The position numbers and the translations under genes were made by a program. Source: Corynebacterium lactis RW2-5 (lineage in GTDB: Bacteria; Actinomycetota; Actinomycetes; Mycobacteriales; Mycobacteriaceae). Taken from it: a DNA stretch of 64,000 nucleotides. This document shows, one piece after another, positions 47,196 to 56,011 of the stretch; the stretch's first letter is position 1; each line of letters begins with the position of its first letter. Below the pieces are notes generated by a model. That model did not search any database. It was not told the origin of the DNA and worked only from the letters and a program-made list of their open reading frames with translations. The stretch lies in assembly GCF_001274895.1 (NCBI RefSeq), contig NZ_CP006841.1:558001-622000 (forward strand). Reading direction: 5' to 3'.

Positions 47196-47710
47196 GCAAT
47201 TTCCTTGCTGAGTAATCGTTGATGGGGTCGCCATCCGTTAGCAACAAGCTTCTTTTCAGGGGAGAGGGGTGTCTCATTAGTTACCCCTTGAAGTAGTTAT
47301 TCTTATGGGGATATTGCGAACTCATGAACAATTAGTGAACTGGGGTGAAGCCTGCCTTGTGGCGGGCCAGTAGTTTGATAGCGATTGTTACAGTATCGCA
47401 ATAAAGGCCAGTTGGCATGTGGAAAACTTTTCTGACCAGGTAAAAAGTAATGTGTCAAACATTCAACTAGAGCTTTAGTGTTAGCCTTCTTTAGGCGTTT
47501 CTTAGGGTTTTATATATTAAGTTAGAATTATGGCACCTCAATTTGTGGGGTGTGTAAACTAGGTAAACCTTGGCCTTTTCGGGGGTAAGTTGTGGGGATT
47601 GTATGTATGGCGTTTACCGGAGCTCTGGTGTGATAGTTCTGGCGTGTCTGAAAAGTTTTTATTTATGAAATATTTCTGACGGAGTCCGCCGTCACGCCTA
47701 CGCTGGAGGC
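47196..47710. other. 515-bp AT-rich gap between divergent surface-protein and dehydrogenase genes
   Basis: No gene is supported. The stretch 47260-47700 is visibly AT-richer than the rest of the window and has several -10-like strings (for example TATATATTAAG near 47512 and TAAACTAGG near 47557). It must carry the promoter of the surface-protein operon. A dyad GACGG-N6-CCGTC lies at 47678-47693 just before the dehydrogenase gene. Confidence 0.55.
47678..47693. promoter_or_regulatory. Dyad GACGG-N6-CCGTC before the aldehyde dehydrogenase gene
   Basis: Perfect 5-bp arms with a 6-bp centre, ending 17 bp upstream of ATG 47711 and just upstream of a TACGCT -10-like hexamer (47699-47704). It may be an operator for the dehydrogenase gene. 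Confidence 0.3.
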
Positions 47711-49234
47711 ATGGCTAATAACCGACAAGCTCCGAAAAACTCATCAAACGCATCACGGGACGACGAATCCCGCTATGCCACTATTTTGGAGGGGGTTCCC
47801 ACTGATTTGCTTCTTCGCGGAGAGTTCCGTGCCGCATCAGGCGGCGAGACCTTCTCAGTTATTAACCCTGCAACCGATAAGCCTCTAGTGGAGGTGGCAT
47901 CGGCGAGCGAGGCTGATGCTCGCCAGGCGCTTGAAGACGCCTGCGCTGCGCAGGAGGCGTGGGCGGCGACCGCGCCCCGCGAGCGTGGCGAGATTCTGCG
48001 TCGAGTCTTCGAGCTCATCCATCGAGATGAAGAAAAACTCGCGCACTTGCAGTCCCTCGAGATGGGGCGCGCGCTCGCTGACTCTAAAGCTGAAGTTGGC
48101 TATAGTGCAGAATTCTTCCGTTGGTTCTCTGAGGAAGCTGTGCGAATCACTGGCGATTATCGCATCTCGCCCAACGGTGCTTCCCGCGTCGTCGTTGTGC
48201 GTCAGCCCGTCGGCCCGGTCCTCGCGATTACTCCATGGAACTTCCCCCTGGCTATGGGGGCTCGCAAGATTGCCCCTGCGCTGGCTGCCGGTTGCCCGAT
48301 CATTGTCAAGCCCGCCTCCAAGACCCCTCTGACGATGCTTTATCTGGGCAAACTATTAGTAGAAGCGGGGGTTCCCGCCGGAGTAGTCTCCGTGCTGCCA
48401 ACTGCGCATTCGTCTGAAGTTTCTAAGCTCCTCGACGACGATCGCCTGCGCAAATTCACCTTCACCGGATCTACCGAGGTCGGCCAGATGCTCGCCGCGA
48501 AAGCCGCCGAAACCTCCATGAAGGTCTCCCTCGAGCTCGGCGGCAACGCCCCCTTCGTCGTGCTTTCCGACGGCGATGTCGACAAGGCCGTCAAAGCAGT
48601 CAAGGCAGCCAAGCTGCGCAATGGTGGTCAAGTGTGCATCGCCCCGAACCGGTTCATTATCCACGAGGACAAGGCGCAGGATTTCGTAGATGGCGTCGTG
48701 AAGCTCTTTGCTGAGCTGAAGCTCGGCGAGGGGACGGACGCAGCGACCACTCTCGGCCCGCTCGCTCTGCGCTCTCAGCAGGAAACCGTGCGCGACCTGG
48801 TGAAGGATGCTACCGAACGCGGCGCGAAGGTCGTGTTTGGCGGCGCTATCCCGGATTTGGGTGGCGAGCTGAGCGATGGCTATTTCTTCGAGCCAACGGT
48901 CCTTACCGATGTGCCTTACGACGCCGACATCGTCCGTGATGAAATTTTCGGTCCTGTCGTCGCGGTCACGACCTTCTCTGACGACAGCGAAGCCCTCGAG
49001 CGAGCAAATGACACTATCTTCGGCCTAGCCGCGTACGTATTCAGCGAAAACCTAACCAAGGCCCTCGGGGCGGCGGAGAAGATTGAATCCGGAATGGTGG
49101 CAGTAAATAAGGGGTCGCTGTCGGATCCGTCAGCGCCCTTCGGCGGTGTGAAGCAGTCCGGCCTGGGGCGCGAGGGCGGATTCACCGGTATCGATGAGTT
49201 CTTGGAAGAAAAACTAATCTCCTTGGAGAACTAA
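47711..49234 (+). CDS. gabD: NAD(P)-dependent aldehyde dehydrogenase, succinate-semialdehyde type
   Basis: Oxidises an aldehyde to its acid; closest in motifs to succinate-semialdehyde dehydrogenase. The 507-aa protein has VLAITPWNFPLAMGARKIAPALAAGC, FTFTGSTEVGQ, catalytic Glu275 in LELGGNAPF, and nucleophile Cys309 in GGQVCIAPNR, then EIFGPVVAV and PFGGVKQSGLGREGG. An N-terminal extension of about 25 residues precedes the fold. Both a TACGCT hexamer and GGAGG sit immediately before the start, the latter too near to act, so a leaderless start is likely. No gabT is nearby, so the substrate is inferred from family only. Its stop overlaps that of the convergent chorismate mutase gene. Confidence 0.86.
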   Translation: MANNRQAPKNSSNASRDDESRYATILEGVPTDLLLRGEFRAASGGETFSVINPATDKPLVEVASASEADARQALEDACAAQEAWAATAPRERGEILRRVFELIHRDEEKLAHLQSLEMGRALADSKAEVGYSAEFFRWFSEEAVRITGDYRISPNGASRVVVVRQPVGPVLAITPWNFPLAMGARKIAPALAAGCPIIVKPASKTPLTMLYLGKLLVEAGVPAGVVSVLPTAHSSEVSKLLDDDRLRKFTFTGSTEVGQMLAAKAAETSMKVSLELGGNAPFVVLSDGDVDKAVKAVKAAKLRNGGQVCIAPNRFIIHEDKAQDFVDGVVKLFAELKLGEGTDAATTLGPLALRSQQETVRDLVKDATERGAKVVFGGAIPDLGGELSDGYFFEPTVLTDVPYDADIVRDEIFGPVVAVTTFSDDSEALERANDTIFGLAAYVFSENLTKALGAAEKIESGMVAVNKGSLSDPSAPFGGVKQSGLGREGGFTGIDEFLEEKLISLEN

Positions 49235-49596
49235 CCGAGGCGCCCGCGGCCCATCCGCAGCAGCGCTGACGCGATGGCGGGCCCTTCGGGGCCAAGCTCG
49301 TCGCGGAAGGAGTTGATGATCTGAACCTCGCGGCCGTGAACTAGCCGCGTGCCGCCCGAACCGAGACGGGTTTTGCCGACGGCCTTGCTAATAGCGGTGC
49401 GGCGGCGAATGGCATCGATTATGAGATTGTCCAGGCGGTTGATCTCCTGGCGGTACTGCTCAATCTCGGCGGAGCTCAGCGGATCGTCCGTGCCGGTCGG
49501 AGTGCGGACCTCGAAAGGGGAGACGGCCGCGGTGCCCTTGCCCGCGGGGGTTTCGTTGTCGGAGTTGCTGGAGAGTGCCGACGGATTTTCGCTCAT
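49231..49596 (-). CDS. Chorismate mutase (AroQ type)
   Basis: Converts chorismate to prephenate for phenylalanine and tyrosine. The 121-aa protein has a disordered N-terminus (about 1-38) and an all-helical AroQ-delta domain (SSAEIEQYRQEINRLDNLIIDAIRRR... then KTRLGSGGTRLVHGREVQIINSF), with the Arg and Glu residues expected in the short actinobacterial intracellular mutases that are activated by DAHP synthase. CACAAT lies 7 nt before ATG 49596, implying a leaderless start. It is divergent from pcrA (56-bp gap) as in M. tuberculosis (Rv0948c/Rv0949). Confidence 0.9.
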   Translation of the reverse strand: MSENPSALSSNSDNETPAGKGTAAVSPFEVRTPTGTDDPLSSAEIEQYRQEINRLDNLIIDAIRRRTAISKAVGKTRLGSGGTRLVHGREVQIINSFRDELGPEGPAIASALLRMGRGRLG

Positions 49597-49652
49597 GTGT
49601 CCTATTGTGCCAAACGGTCTAGTCCGGAGGCTCCGCTACTGTAGGAAACATC

Positions 49653-52253
49653 ATGGGAAATGAAACTGGAATGTTGTTTGGCTCCTTCGACGCAGGCTCG
49701 AACGGGCGGGTGGGCGATAACGGCGATAGCGGAGTAGGCGCAGGTTTTCGGGCCGCAGGCTCGGGCTTGGGAGCGCCCAATTCGGCTGCGCCCAGTGGTT
49801 TTGGGGGCTGCGGCGGCATGGATCTGGATCCGGAATCGCTGCTGGAGGGGCTCAACCCACAGCAGCGGCAGGCCGTGGAGCATATCGGTTCGCCGTTGCT
49901 AATTGTCGCTGGTGCAGGCTCCGGAAAGACTGCGGTGTTGACTCGTCGAATCGCCTATCTGATTGGCACCCGTGGAGTTCTGCCAAGCCAGATTCTGGCC
50001 ATCACCTTCACCAACAAAGCGGCGGCGGAGATGCGCGAGCGCGTGGCTGGTCTCGTAGGTGATCAGGCCCGCCGCATGTGGGTGTCCACGTTCCACTCGA
50101 TGTGTGTGCGGATTCTGCGCATGCAGCACGACCTCGTGCCGGGGCTCAACTCCAACTTCTCCATCTATGACTCGGATGATTCGCGCCGTCTTTTGGCCAT
50201 GATCGCAAAGGACATGAACCTCGACGGCAAGAAATTCACGGGGCGCGTACTGTCCTCGCGAATCTCGAACTTGAAAAATGAGCTCATTGACCCGGAACAG
50301 GCGATCTCGGACGCCACGTCAACCCGCAACCCATTCGATGACGTGGTGGCGCGGGTCTACGTTGAGTACCAGGCGCGGCTGAGGGCCGCCAACGCTGTCG
50401 ACTTCGACGACCTCATCGGAGAGGTCGTGCGAATCTTCACTTCCTACCCTCAGGTCGCTGAGTACTATCGCCGCCGCTTCCGGCACGTCCTCGTCGACGA
50501 GTACCAGGACACCAACCATGCCCAGTACGTGCTAGTCAGTGCGCTCGTCGGAAAATCTGGCGGGGAGGTTCCCCCGAGTGAGCTGTGCGTGGTAGGCGAC
50601 TCGGACCAGTCGATTTATGCCTTCCGCGGAGCCACAATCCGCAATATCGAGGAGTTCGAGAAGGACTACCCGGAGGCCACCTCGATTCTGCTGGAGCAGA
50701 ATTACCGCTCTACCCAGACAATCCTCTCTGCGGCCAACGCACTTATCGCCCGAAACGAGAACCGCCGGGAGAAGAAGCTCTGGACTGACCTGGGTGATGG
50801 TAGCCAGATTAAGGGTTACGTCGCGGACAACGAGCACGATGAGGCTCGCTTCATTGCCAACGAGATTGACCAGCTGGTCGAGTCCGGGCCGTACAAGTAC
50901 TCGGACGTGGCTATCTTCTACCGCACCAATAATTCATCGCGTGCGCTGGAGGATGTCTTCATTCGCATGGGCGTGCCTTACACGGTCGTCGGTGGCACGC
51001 GATTCTACGAGCGCCGGGAGGTGCGCGATATTGTCGCCTACCTGCGCATTATCCAGAACTTTGACGATGATGTTTCGCTGCGCCGCGTGATCAACACTCC
51101 GCGCCGCGGGATTGGCGACCGCGCGCAGGGGCACGTCTCCCTCTACGCGGAGGACGAGCGCATCTCCTTCGGTGGAGCACTCCGGGCCGTATCAGAGGGC
51201 AAGATTCCCGCAGTTGCCACGCGCAGCCAGAAGGCGATGACAGCATTCGTGGAAATGATTGATTCTCTTGCTGCGGACTACGCTTCCGGGGAGTTGGCGG
51301 ACATAGGTGACCTGGTGAGCGCGATCATCGATCGCACTGGATACAAGGCCGAGTTGGAGCGATCCAACGACCCGCAGGACGCGACCAGGCTCGACAACCT
51401 CAACGAGCTCGTCAGCGTCGCCCGCGAGTTCTCCGCTGAGGCCGCGCTGATGTCCTCGATTGATGTCGGGGCGGACGCGGATGCCCCAGGGCAGAACGAC
51501 GCGGGTTCGAGCTCCTTCGACATCTCCGACGGTGAGGCGGAGCCCGGCAGCCTGCAGGCCTTCCTCGAACGTGTCTCCCTGGTTGCTGATGCCGACCAGA
51601 TTCCCGACGACGACACTGGCGTCGTAACCCTGATGACCCTGCACACGGCAAAGGGCCTCGAATTCCCCGTCGTGTTCCTCATCGGTTGGGAAGATGGGCT
51701 CTTCCCGCACCTGCGGGCACTTGGTGACCCGAAGGAACTAGCGGAGGAACGCCGCCTGGCCTACGTCGGCATCACCCGTGCTCGCAAGCAGCTCTACCTG
51801 ACGCGTGCCGTGACCCGTTCGTCCTGGGGCTCCCCGCAGAACAATCCGCCTTCACGCTTCCTGGGCGAGGTCCCGCCTGAGCTTATTGATTGGCTCCGCG
51901 AGGGTCCTGCCCGGAGCTGGGGTGTAGGCACCGGTTCCGGCGGCATGGGAGCGGGAAGCGCCTTCGGCCGCGGCCGAGGCTTCGGCTCCAGCGGAGGCGG
52001 GTACGGCTCGTCCGGCTACGGCGGCGGGCGCGACAGCTTTGGCTCAGGCACCGGAGCTGGCGCTGGTGCCAGGAAAAAGAACAAGGAGCTGCATCTGGAA
52101 CCGGGCGACAAGGTCGTACACGACAAGTACGGTCTCGGTACGGTCCTCGAGGTGCAGGGACTGCCGCCGCGCGCTACTGCGATGATCGACTTTGGCTCGG
52201 CCGGCAAGGTCCGGTTGATGCTGATGGGCGGCGTGCCCATGGAGAAGCTCTAG
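49653..52253 (+). CDS. pcrA: ATP-dependent DNA helicase PcrA/UvrD1
   Basis: Superfamily 1 3'-5' helicase in nucleotide-excision repair and replication restart. The 866-aa protein has Q-motif LNPQQRQAV, Walker A AGAGSGKT (Lys92), ITFTNKAAAEMRER, VDEYQDTNHAQ, VVGDSDQSIYAFRGA, QNYRSTQ, and the late VTLMTLHTAKGLEFPVV and VGITRARKQLYL. A Gly-rich N-terminal extension (1-55) and a Gly/Ser-rich linker (about 750-810) flank the helicase; the tail (LEPGDKVVHDKYGLGTVLEV) is the Tudor-like module that binds RNA polymerase. ATG 49818 is an alternative start that would drop the extension. Confidence 0.95.
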   Translation: MGNETGMLFGSFDAGSNGRVGDNGDSGVGAGFRAAGSGLGAPNSAAPSGFGGCGGMDLDPESLLEGLNPQQRQAVEHIGSPLLIVAGAGSGKTAVLTRRIAYLIGTRGVLPSQILAITFTNKAAAEMRERVAGLVGDQARRMWVSTFHSMCVRILRMQHDLVPGLNSNFSIYDSDDSRRLLAMIAKDMNLDGKKFTGRVLSSRISNLKNELIDPEQAISDATSTRNPFDDVVARVYVEYQARLRAANAVDFDDLIGEVVRIFTSYPQVAEYYRRRFRHVLVDEYQDTNHAQYVLVSALVGKSGGEVPPSELCVVGDSDQSIYAFRGATIRNIEEFEKDYPEATSILLEQNYRSTQTILSAANALIARNENRREKKLWTDLGDGSQIKGYVADNEHDEARFIANEIDQLVESGPYKYSDVAIFYRTNNSSRALEDVFIRMGVPYTVVGGTRFYERREVRDIVAYLRIIQNFDDDVSLRRVINTPRRGIGDRAQGHVSLYAEDERISFGGALRAVSEGKIPAVATRSQKAMTAFVEMIDSLAADYASGELADIGDLVSAIIDRTGYKAELERSNDPQDATRLDNLNELVSVAREFSAEAALMSSIDVGADADAPGQNDAGSSSFDISDGEAEPGSLQAFLERVSLVADADQIPDDDTGVVTLMTLHTAKGLEFPVVFLIGWEDGLFPHLRALGDPKELAEERRLAYVGITRARKQLYLTRAVTRSSWGSPQNNPPSRFLGEVPPELIDWLREGPARSWGVGTGSGGMGAGSAFGRGRGFGSSGGGYGSSGYGGGRDSFGSGTGAGAGARKKNKELHLEPGDKVVHDKYGLGTVLEVQGLPPRATAMIDFGSAGKVRLMLMGGVPMEKL

Positions 52254-52259
52254 TGCCCG

Positions 52260-52751
52260 CTACTTCTTCGCGGTGATCCAGCAGTTGATTACCGCATCCT
52301 GGACTTCCGTGCCCGTGGCGTCGGTAAGCGTGATGTGCACCGGAAAATCCTTGCCCCCAGTCTCAGGGGCAATGGTGGAGAAGTCGGGGAGTTCTGCGGT
52401 GGCCACTGCGGTCAGGCCACCCTTCGAGATACGCTTGTAGTTGGTGGTCATGCCCTTTGGCACCCAGCGGTGGGTAGTCGGCACGCTCGCCTCGCAGAGC
52501 ATGCCCATGGCGAACTCGGCGAGGTTGCAGGCCGCGATTGCGTGAACCGACTTGATGTGGTTTTGCACGCCCCACCACTTAGGCATGTGCGCAACGGCCC
52601 GCCCGGGCTCCATAACCTCCAGCTGTGGCAGGACGGTGCGGAAATAGGGCGCCACAAGGGAGGCGCTCACAGAAAAGAGTCGCTTGCCGACCGCCGGTAC
52701 CCGCGATTCGGAGAGCTTCTTCCACGTGCGCAGTGTTTTGGTTTCAGTCAT
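52260..52751 (-). CDS. DUF4442 hotdog-fold protein (thioesterase-like)
   Basis: 163-aa protein of the DUF4442 hotdog family, possibly an acyl-CoA or acyl-ACP thioesterase. Visible features are the amphipathic N-terminus, MPKWWGVQNHIKSVHAIAACNLAEFAMGM (the long hotdog helix with the usual N-H-SVH-A-A-NLAE pattern) and the strands around KGMTTNYKRISKGGLTAVA. ATG 52751 is chosen because TAGTGT lies 7 nt upstream; a longer frame to 52847 crosses the terminator of the M23 gene. It is convergent with pcrA, 6 bp after its stop. Substrate unknown. Confidence 0.8.
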   Translation of the reverse strand: MTETKTLRTWKKLSESRVPAVGKRLFSVSASLVAPYFRTVLPQLEVMEPGRAVAHMPKWWGVQNHIKSVHAIAACNLAEFAMGMLCEASVPTTHRWVPKGMTTNYKRISKGGLTAVATAELPDFSTIAPETGGKDFPVHITLTDATGTEVQDAVINCWITAKK

Positions 52752-52802
52752 GCGCCTAACACTAGGGCTGCGGCTGGGCAGAGCGTGCCGGAAACACAAA
52801 AA

Positions 52803-52855
52803 TCCCGCGCGCGCCGGGAGAATTTCCCTTCGACGGGAATGGCACAAACGCGGGA
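52803..52855 (-). terminator. Terminator of the M23 peptidase gene
   Basis: Outer arms TCCCGCG and CGCGGGA with an inner TTCCC/GGGAA hairpin. Read on the minus strand the structure ends in TTTTTGTG. It begins 34 bp after the stop of the M23 gene. Confidence 0.7.
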
Positions 52856-52888
52856 AAGCTTAGGGAGGGAGCCTACAAACGAACTCTA

Positions 52889-53674
52889 CTACTGCAGGTT
52901 CAGGCCACGCTGGATGAACCAGGTAACCGGATCGACCGGGGTGGTGCCGTCCGGGTGGATCTCGAAGTGGAGGTGGGTGCCGGTGGAGAAACCGCGGTTA
53001 CCCATGCCGGCGATGACCTCGCCTGCGCGGACGGCCTGGCCCACTGCGACGTAAATCGACTCGACGTGGCCGTAGACGGAAACCGAACCGTCGTCGTGCT
53101 TCACGCGTACCCACTGGCCGTAGCCCTGGGCCGGTCCTGCGTCGATAACGGTGCCGTCCAGGACGGACATAATCGGGGTATTGGTGACGTTAGCCAGGTC
53201 GACGCCGTAGTGGAAGGTGCCCCAGCGCGGGCCGAACGGAGAAGTCAAAATGCCGATGGTCGGCAGGGAGAGCTTCGGTGCTCGGGCCTGCAGATCGCGC
53301 GCGACTCGCTGCTCGTTGTACTGGAGTGCAGTTGCCAGCTGGTTAGCCAGGTTGGTTGCCGGGGTGAAGCTAGAGGACGCGAGAACTAGCGGAGAATTCT
53401 GCTTCGGCTGCGCTGCGCGAGTCTCGGTCTTCTTGAAAGTTGTGCCCTGCTCAGCAGCCGCCTTCGGGGCCTCCTGCGGGGCTGCGTCAGCGGACTGCGC
53501 CTGAGCCTGCGGTGCAGTAGTGGTATCGGTGTTGGTTACAGGCTGTGCAGCCGCAATCGCGGAAGAGGATGCGATGGTCGATGCGGACAGTGCAACGACT
53601 GCGGCACGCGAAGTAGCAGAGACCTCTACCTTGCGGTGCTTACCTCCGGTGCGGCGGTTGGAAAAGATCGACAC
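52889..53674 (-). CDS. Secreted M23 family (LytM) peptidoglycan endopeptidase
   Basis: Zinc metallopeptidase likely to cut peptidoglycan cross-bridges, 261 aa. The basic N-terminus (NRRTGGKHRK) and hydrophobic segment VVALSASTIASSSAIAAAQP form a signal region. An Ala/Gln-rich linker leads to the LytM domain (about 138-261) with all zinc and catalytic residues: His155 and Asp159 in HYGVDL, His203 in VYGHVES, and His236 in GTHLHFEIH. The GTG start at 53674 is preceded by GGGAG about 9 nt away. A good promoter lies upstream at 53730-53758. The place between pcrA and perM matches Rv0950c of M. tuberculosis. Confidence 0.92.
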   Translation of the reverse strand: MSIFSNRRTGGKHRKVEVSATSRAAVVALSASTIASSSAIAAAQPVTNTDTTTAPQAQAQSADAAPQEAPKAAAEQGTTFKKTETRAAQPKQNSPLVLASSSFTPATNLANQLATALQYNEQRVARDLQARAPKLSLPTIGILTSPFGPRWGTFHYGVDLANVTNTPIMSVLDGTVIDAGPAQGYGQWVRVKHDDGSVSVYGHVESIYVAVGQAVRAGEVIAGMGNRGFSTGTHLHFEIHPDGTTPVDPVTWFIQRGLNLQ

Positions 53675-54262
53675 TTCTTTAACTCCCTGGCAACGAGCTT
53701 TGTAACCTGTCTGTTATACAACTCGTCCGACTATAACGTTCCGATATCGTTCAAGCAACCCAGCTTTGTAAAAAACGTTATAAAAAACGGGCGAAAGTAG
53801 GGTGTCCCCAAGGGTGCTATGCGGTCGAAAGTATGAACTTTGGGCGTCGCTGCGAGGTTTGCGGGCATTTCGGTAGGGCGCGCCGCTGTGACGCTTAAAT
53901 GTGGGGCGCGGGCCGGAAGCGGGCGACTTTTAAACTCTGTTTGCCCAAAATTCCGTCACATTGGTGCAGTTTTACAACAGGGGACTACAGAGGAACTGAG
54001 AGCTCTGGACCTCGACGGGTGCTTCTCAGGCGCAGTTGTAGGTCAGCTAGCCCCATCGCAATCTCATTCACACGCTGTCCGGCGCTCACCGTCGGGACGT
54101 TCAAGAACTCTCCACTGCTTACGGCGCGGGGATATTCCCGCTAGCCCCAAAGGGGTTAGGGTCATTAGATATTAGATAGAGGCACGCGCATCGGGCCGAA
54201 GAGTCCGAGTAGCGATGGGGTGCTACCCGAAACAACGCTCCGCAGGAAAGGACAACGCCACA
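53675..54262. other. 588-bp gap between the M23 peptidase and perM-like genes
   Basis: No coding region could be supported. The left end has the M23 promoter and a pair of exact 9-bp direct repeats TAAAAAACG with 12-bp spacing (53769-53777 and 53781-53789). The right end has a short hairpin CTAGCCCC-AAA-GGGGTTAG (54141-54159, one G-T pair) ahead of the perM-like gene. In M. tuberculosis sucC and sucD sit at this place. Confidence 0.55.
53730..53758 (-). promoter_or_regulatory. Promoter of the M23 peptidase gene
   Basis: On the minus strand TTGCTT (-35), a 17-bp spacer and TATAGT (-10) lie about 55 bp upstream of the GTG start. Confidence 0.55.
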
Positions 54263-55969
54263 GTGAGAGGCTCCGACCCTCGAAAGAAGTCCTCCAGCCG
54301 CGACCGCAACCGCAAGAGTCGTCGCGCAGGTGCCCGCGGCACGGCACGCCCGGTCACGCAACGTCATCCGCACACGGAGACGGCGCCACTTCCGGTCGAC
54401 GCCGTACGCGGTTTGCGCCGTGCGCGAGCCGATGAGCAGGCTTCGTCGCAGCTGTCCGCAAGGGAGTCGGGGGCGTCGTCGGCAAGCGGAAGATGGCGGA
54501 GGCGAGATCACGTCAGCGTCTTTGGGCGGCGGCTGAGCCTTGCCCGGATCCGCCGATTCGGGCTGTCGGTCGCGGCAGCCGACGGTGTGGTCGTGCTGCT
54601 GGCCGTATCCCTTGCGCTTATCGGCGTGATTAGCCGAGGCGTGGGGATGGCATCGCTGCCCGCGACCGTCGCCGAGCTGTGGATGGCCCTCAACCTCGTG
54701 CCCTTTGCGTTTAACGGCACCACTTTGGGGCTCATCCCCGCAGTGCCCGCCATCGCGATGGTCGCGTTCCTCGCCTGGCGTATCCGTCGCGAAGTGGCAG
54801 ACCGCATCAGCCTGCGAGACGTGCGCGCCCTCGTGGCCGCCTATCTCGGCACACCGCTGATCTTGACGGTCATCGCCTGGCTCATGCTTTACGACGCCTC
54901 CCAGGTTTTCCAGCGCATTAAGCTCCCGAATTTCGGTATTGCTCTGCTGGCGACTCTGCTCGTGCATCTGGCGGCGCTGTTCATCGGTATGGGGCAGAGG
55001 CTGCTGCGCGCCCTGCTGCGTCGTCGTCGGTTGCCCGAGTGGCTGCTCACTTCAGCGCGGCTGGCCGCAACCTACGTGCTGTGGCTATGCGCGGCTGGCC
55101 TCGTGGCCGTCGTGGCATCGCTGGCATGGCACTACAAGGAAGCACTGGCCGCGACTGCGATTACTTCCTCGGTGGGTGAAAACGTCGCGCTGTGGGGCTT
55201 GGCGCTGCTGTACCTCCCGAACGTAGTTCTGGGGGCGGTGGCTGTGCTTCTGGGCGGCTCCGCCAACGTCGGCGTCGCCGAGGTGAGCCTATTTGCGGTG
55301 ACCCCAGGGCAGTTGCCTCCGCTGCCGATTCTGGCTGCGATGCCGCAGTCGCTGTTGTCGCCGACGTTCGGAGTCTTGGTCGTCGTGCCGGCGGCGATTG
55401 CTGTGTGGCGGGTCATCAAGTTCCTGAAGAGTGCCGACACCGAACGCCCCTACCTCATCATCGTGGCCGCGGCGGTGTGGTCCGGAATTTACCTTCTAGT
55501 TCTGGCGTGGCTATTCGGCGGTGAGGTCGGTTTCCTGGGCTGGTCCGGAGCCTCGTGGTGGCTGACGGGCCTGCTTGGATCTATGTGGTTCGTAGTCCCC
55601 GGAGCCATTGTCGTCGTTGCGATGACCGGTATGCCCTCCGTGGGCGGTTACCGTGAGAAGCCCGAAATTGCGGCCGAGCGCTTCGGGGACGTTCCGGAGG
55701 GCGGCGACGATTCTGCTGATCCTGAGGGTGCTCCTGAGGGGGCTGGTGCTGCTGAAGGCGTTGCTGAGGAGGGGTCAGAGGACACCGCTGAAGGCAGCAA
55801 CGATGATGCGGAAACCGAGACGGAAGAGACTGACGAAGAGGACGCCGAAGAAGAACAGGCCCCGGTAGAGACGGAAGAGTCGTCGGAAAGCGAAAGTGAC
55901 GACGATGGGGGAGACGCGGCAGCGGAGGCAGGCGCGAATCCGGAAAAAGAGGAAAAGAATCAGGGGTAG
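54263..55969 (+). CDS. PerM-like (DUF6350) polytopic membrane protein
   Basis: 568-aa integral membrane protein related to PerM (Rv0955) of M. tuberculosis, which is linked to cell division and persistence. A basic Arg/Ser-rich cytoplasmic tail (1-100) precedes about ten membrane segments (about 100-475), starting with SVAAADGVVVLLAVSLALIG. Blocks such as WMALNLVPFAFNGTTLGLIP and LALLYLPNVVLGAVAVLLGG are typical. The last 85 residues are strongly acidic (Glu/Asp/Ser-rich). GTG 54263 has AAAGGA about 10 nt upstream; a frame to 54215 lacks a site. Order perM-purN-purH is as in M. tuberculosis. Confidence 0.85.
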   Translation: MRGSDPRKKSSSRDRNRKSRRAGARGTARPVTQRHPHTETAPLPVDAVRGLRRARADEQASSQLSARESGASSASGRWRRRDHVSVFGRRLSLARIRRFGLSVAAADGVVVLLAVSLALIGVISRGVGMASLPATVAELWMALNLVPFAFNGTTLGLIPAVPAIAMVAFLAWRIRREVADRISLRDVRALVAAYLGTPLILTVIAWLMLYDASQVFQRIKLPNFGIALLATLLVHLAALFIGMGQRLLRALLRRRRLPEWLLTSARLAATYVLWLCAAGLVAVVASLAWHYKEALAATAITSSVGENVALWGLALLYLPNVVLGAVAVLLGGSANVGVAEVSLFAVTPGQLPPLPILAAMPQSLLSPTFGVLVVVPAAIAVWRVIKFLKSADTERPYLIIVAAAVWSGIYLLVLAWLFGGEVGFLGWSGASWWLTGLLGSMWFVVPGAIVVVAMTGMPSVGGYREKPEIAAERFGDVPEGGDDSADPEGAPEGAGAAEGVAEEGSEDTAEGSNDDAETETEETDEEDAEEEQAPVETEESSESESDDDGGDAAAEAGANPEKEEKNQG

Positions 55970-55998
55970 CGGAAATTTGGGCGACGGCGCGGCCTGGG

Positions 55999-56004
55999 TA
56001 TGCT
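55999..56004 (+). promoter_or_regulatory. Predicted -10 of purN (leaderless start)
   Basis: TATGCT lies 7 nt before GTG 56012. The in-frame ATG at 56000 is inside this hexamer and so is unlikely to be the true start. Confidence 0.5.
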
Positions 56005-56011
56005 TATCCGC

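Noticed and set aside
53840..54175. 111-codon plus-strand frame in the gap before the perM-like gene
   Set aside because: No ribosome site, no recognisable domain and atypical composition; not similar to sucC or sucD fragments as far as can be judged by eye.
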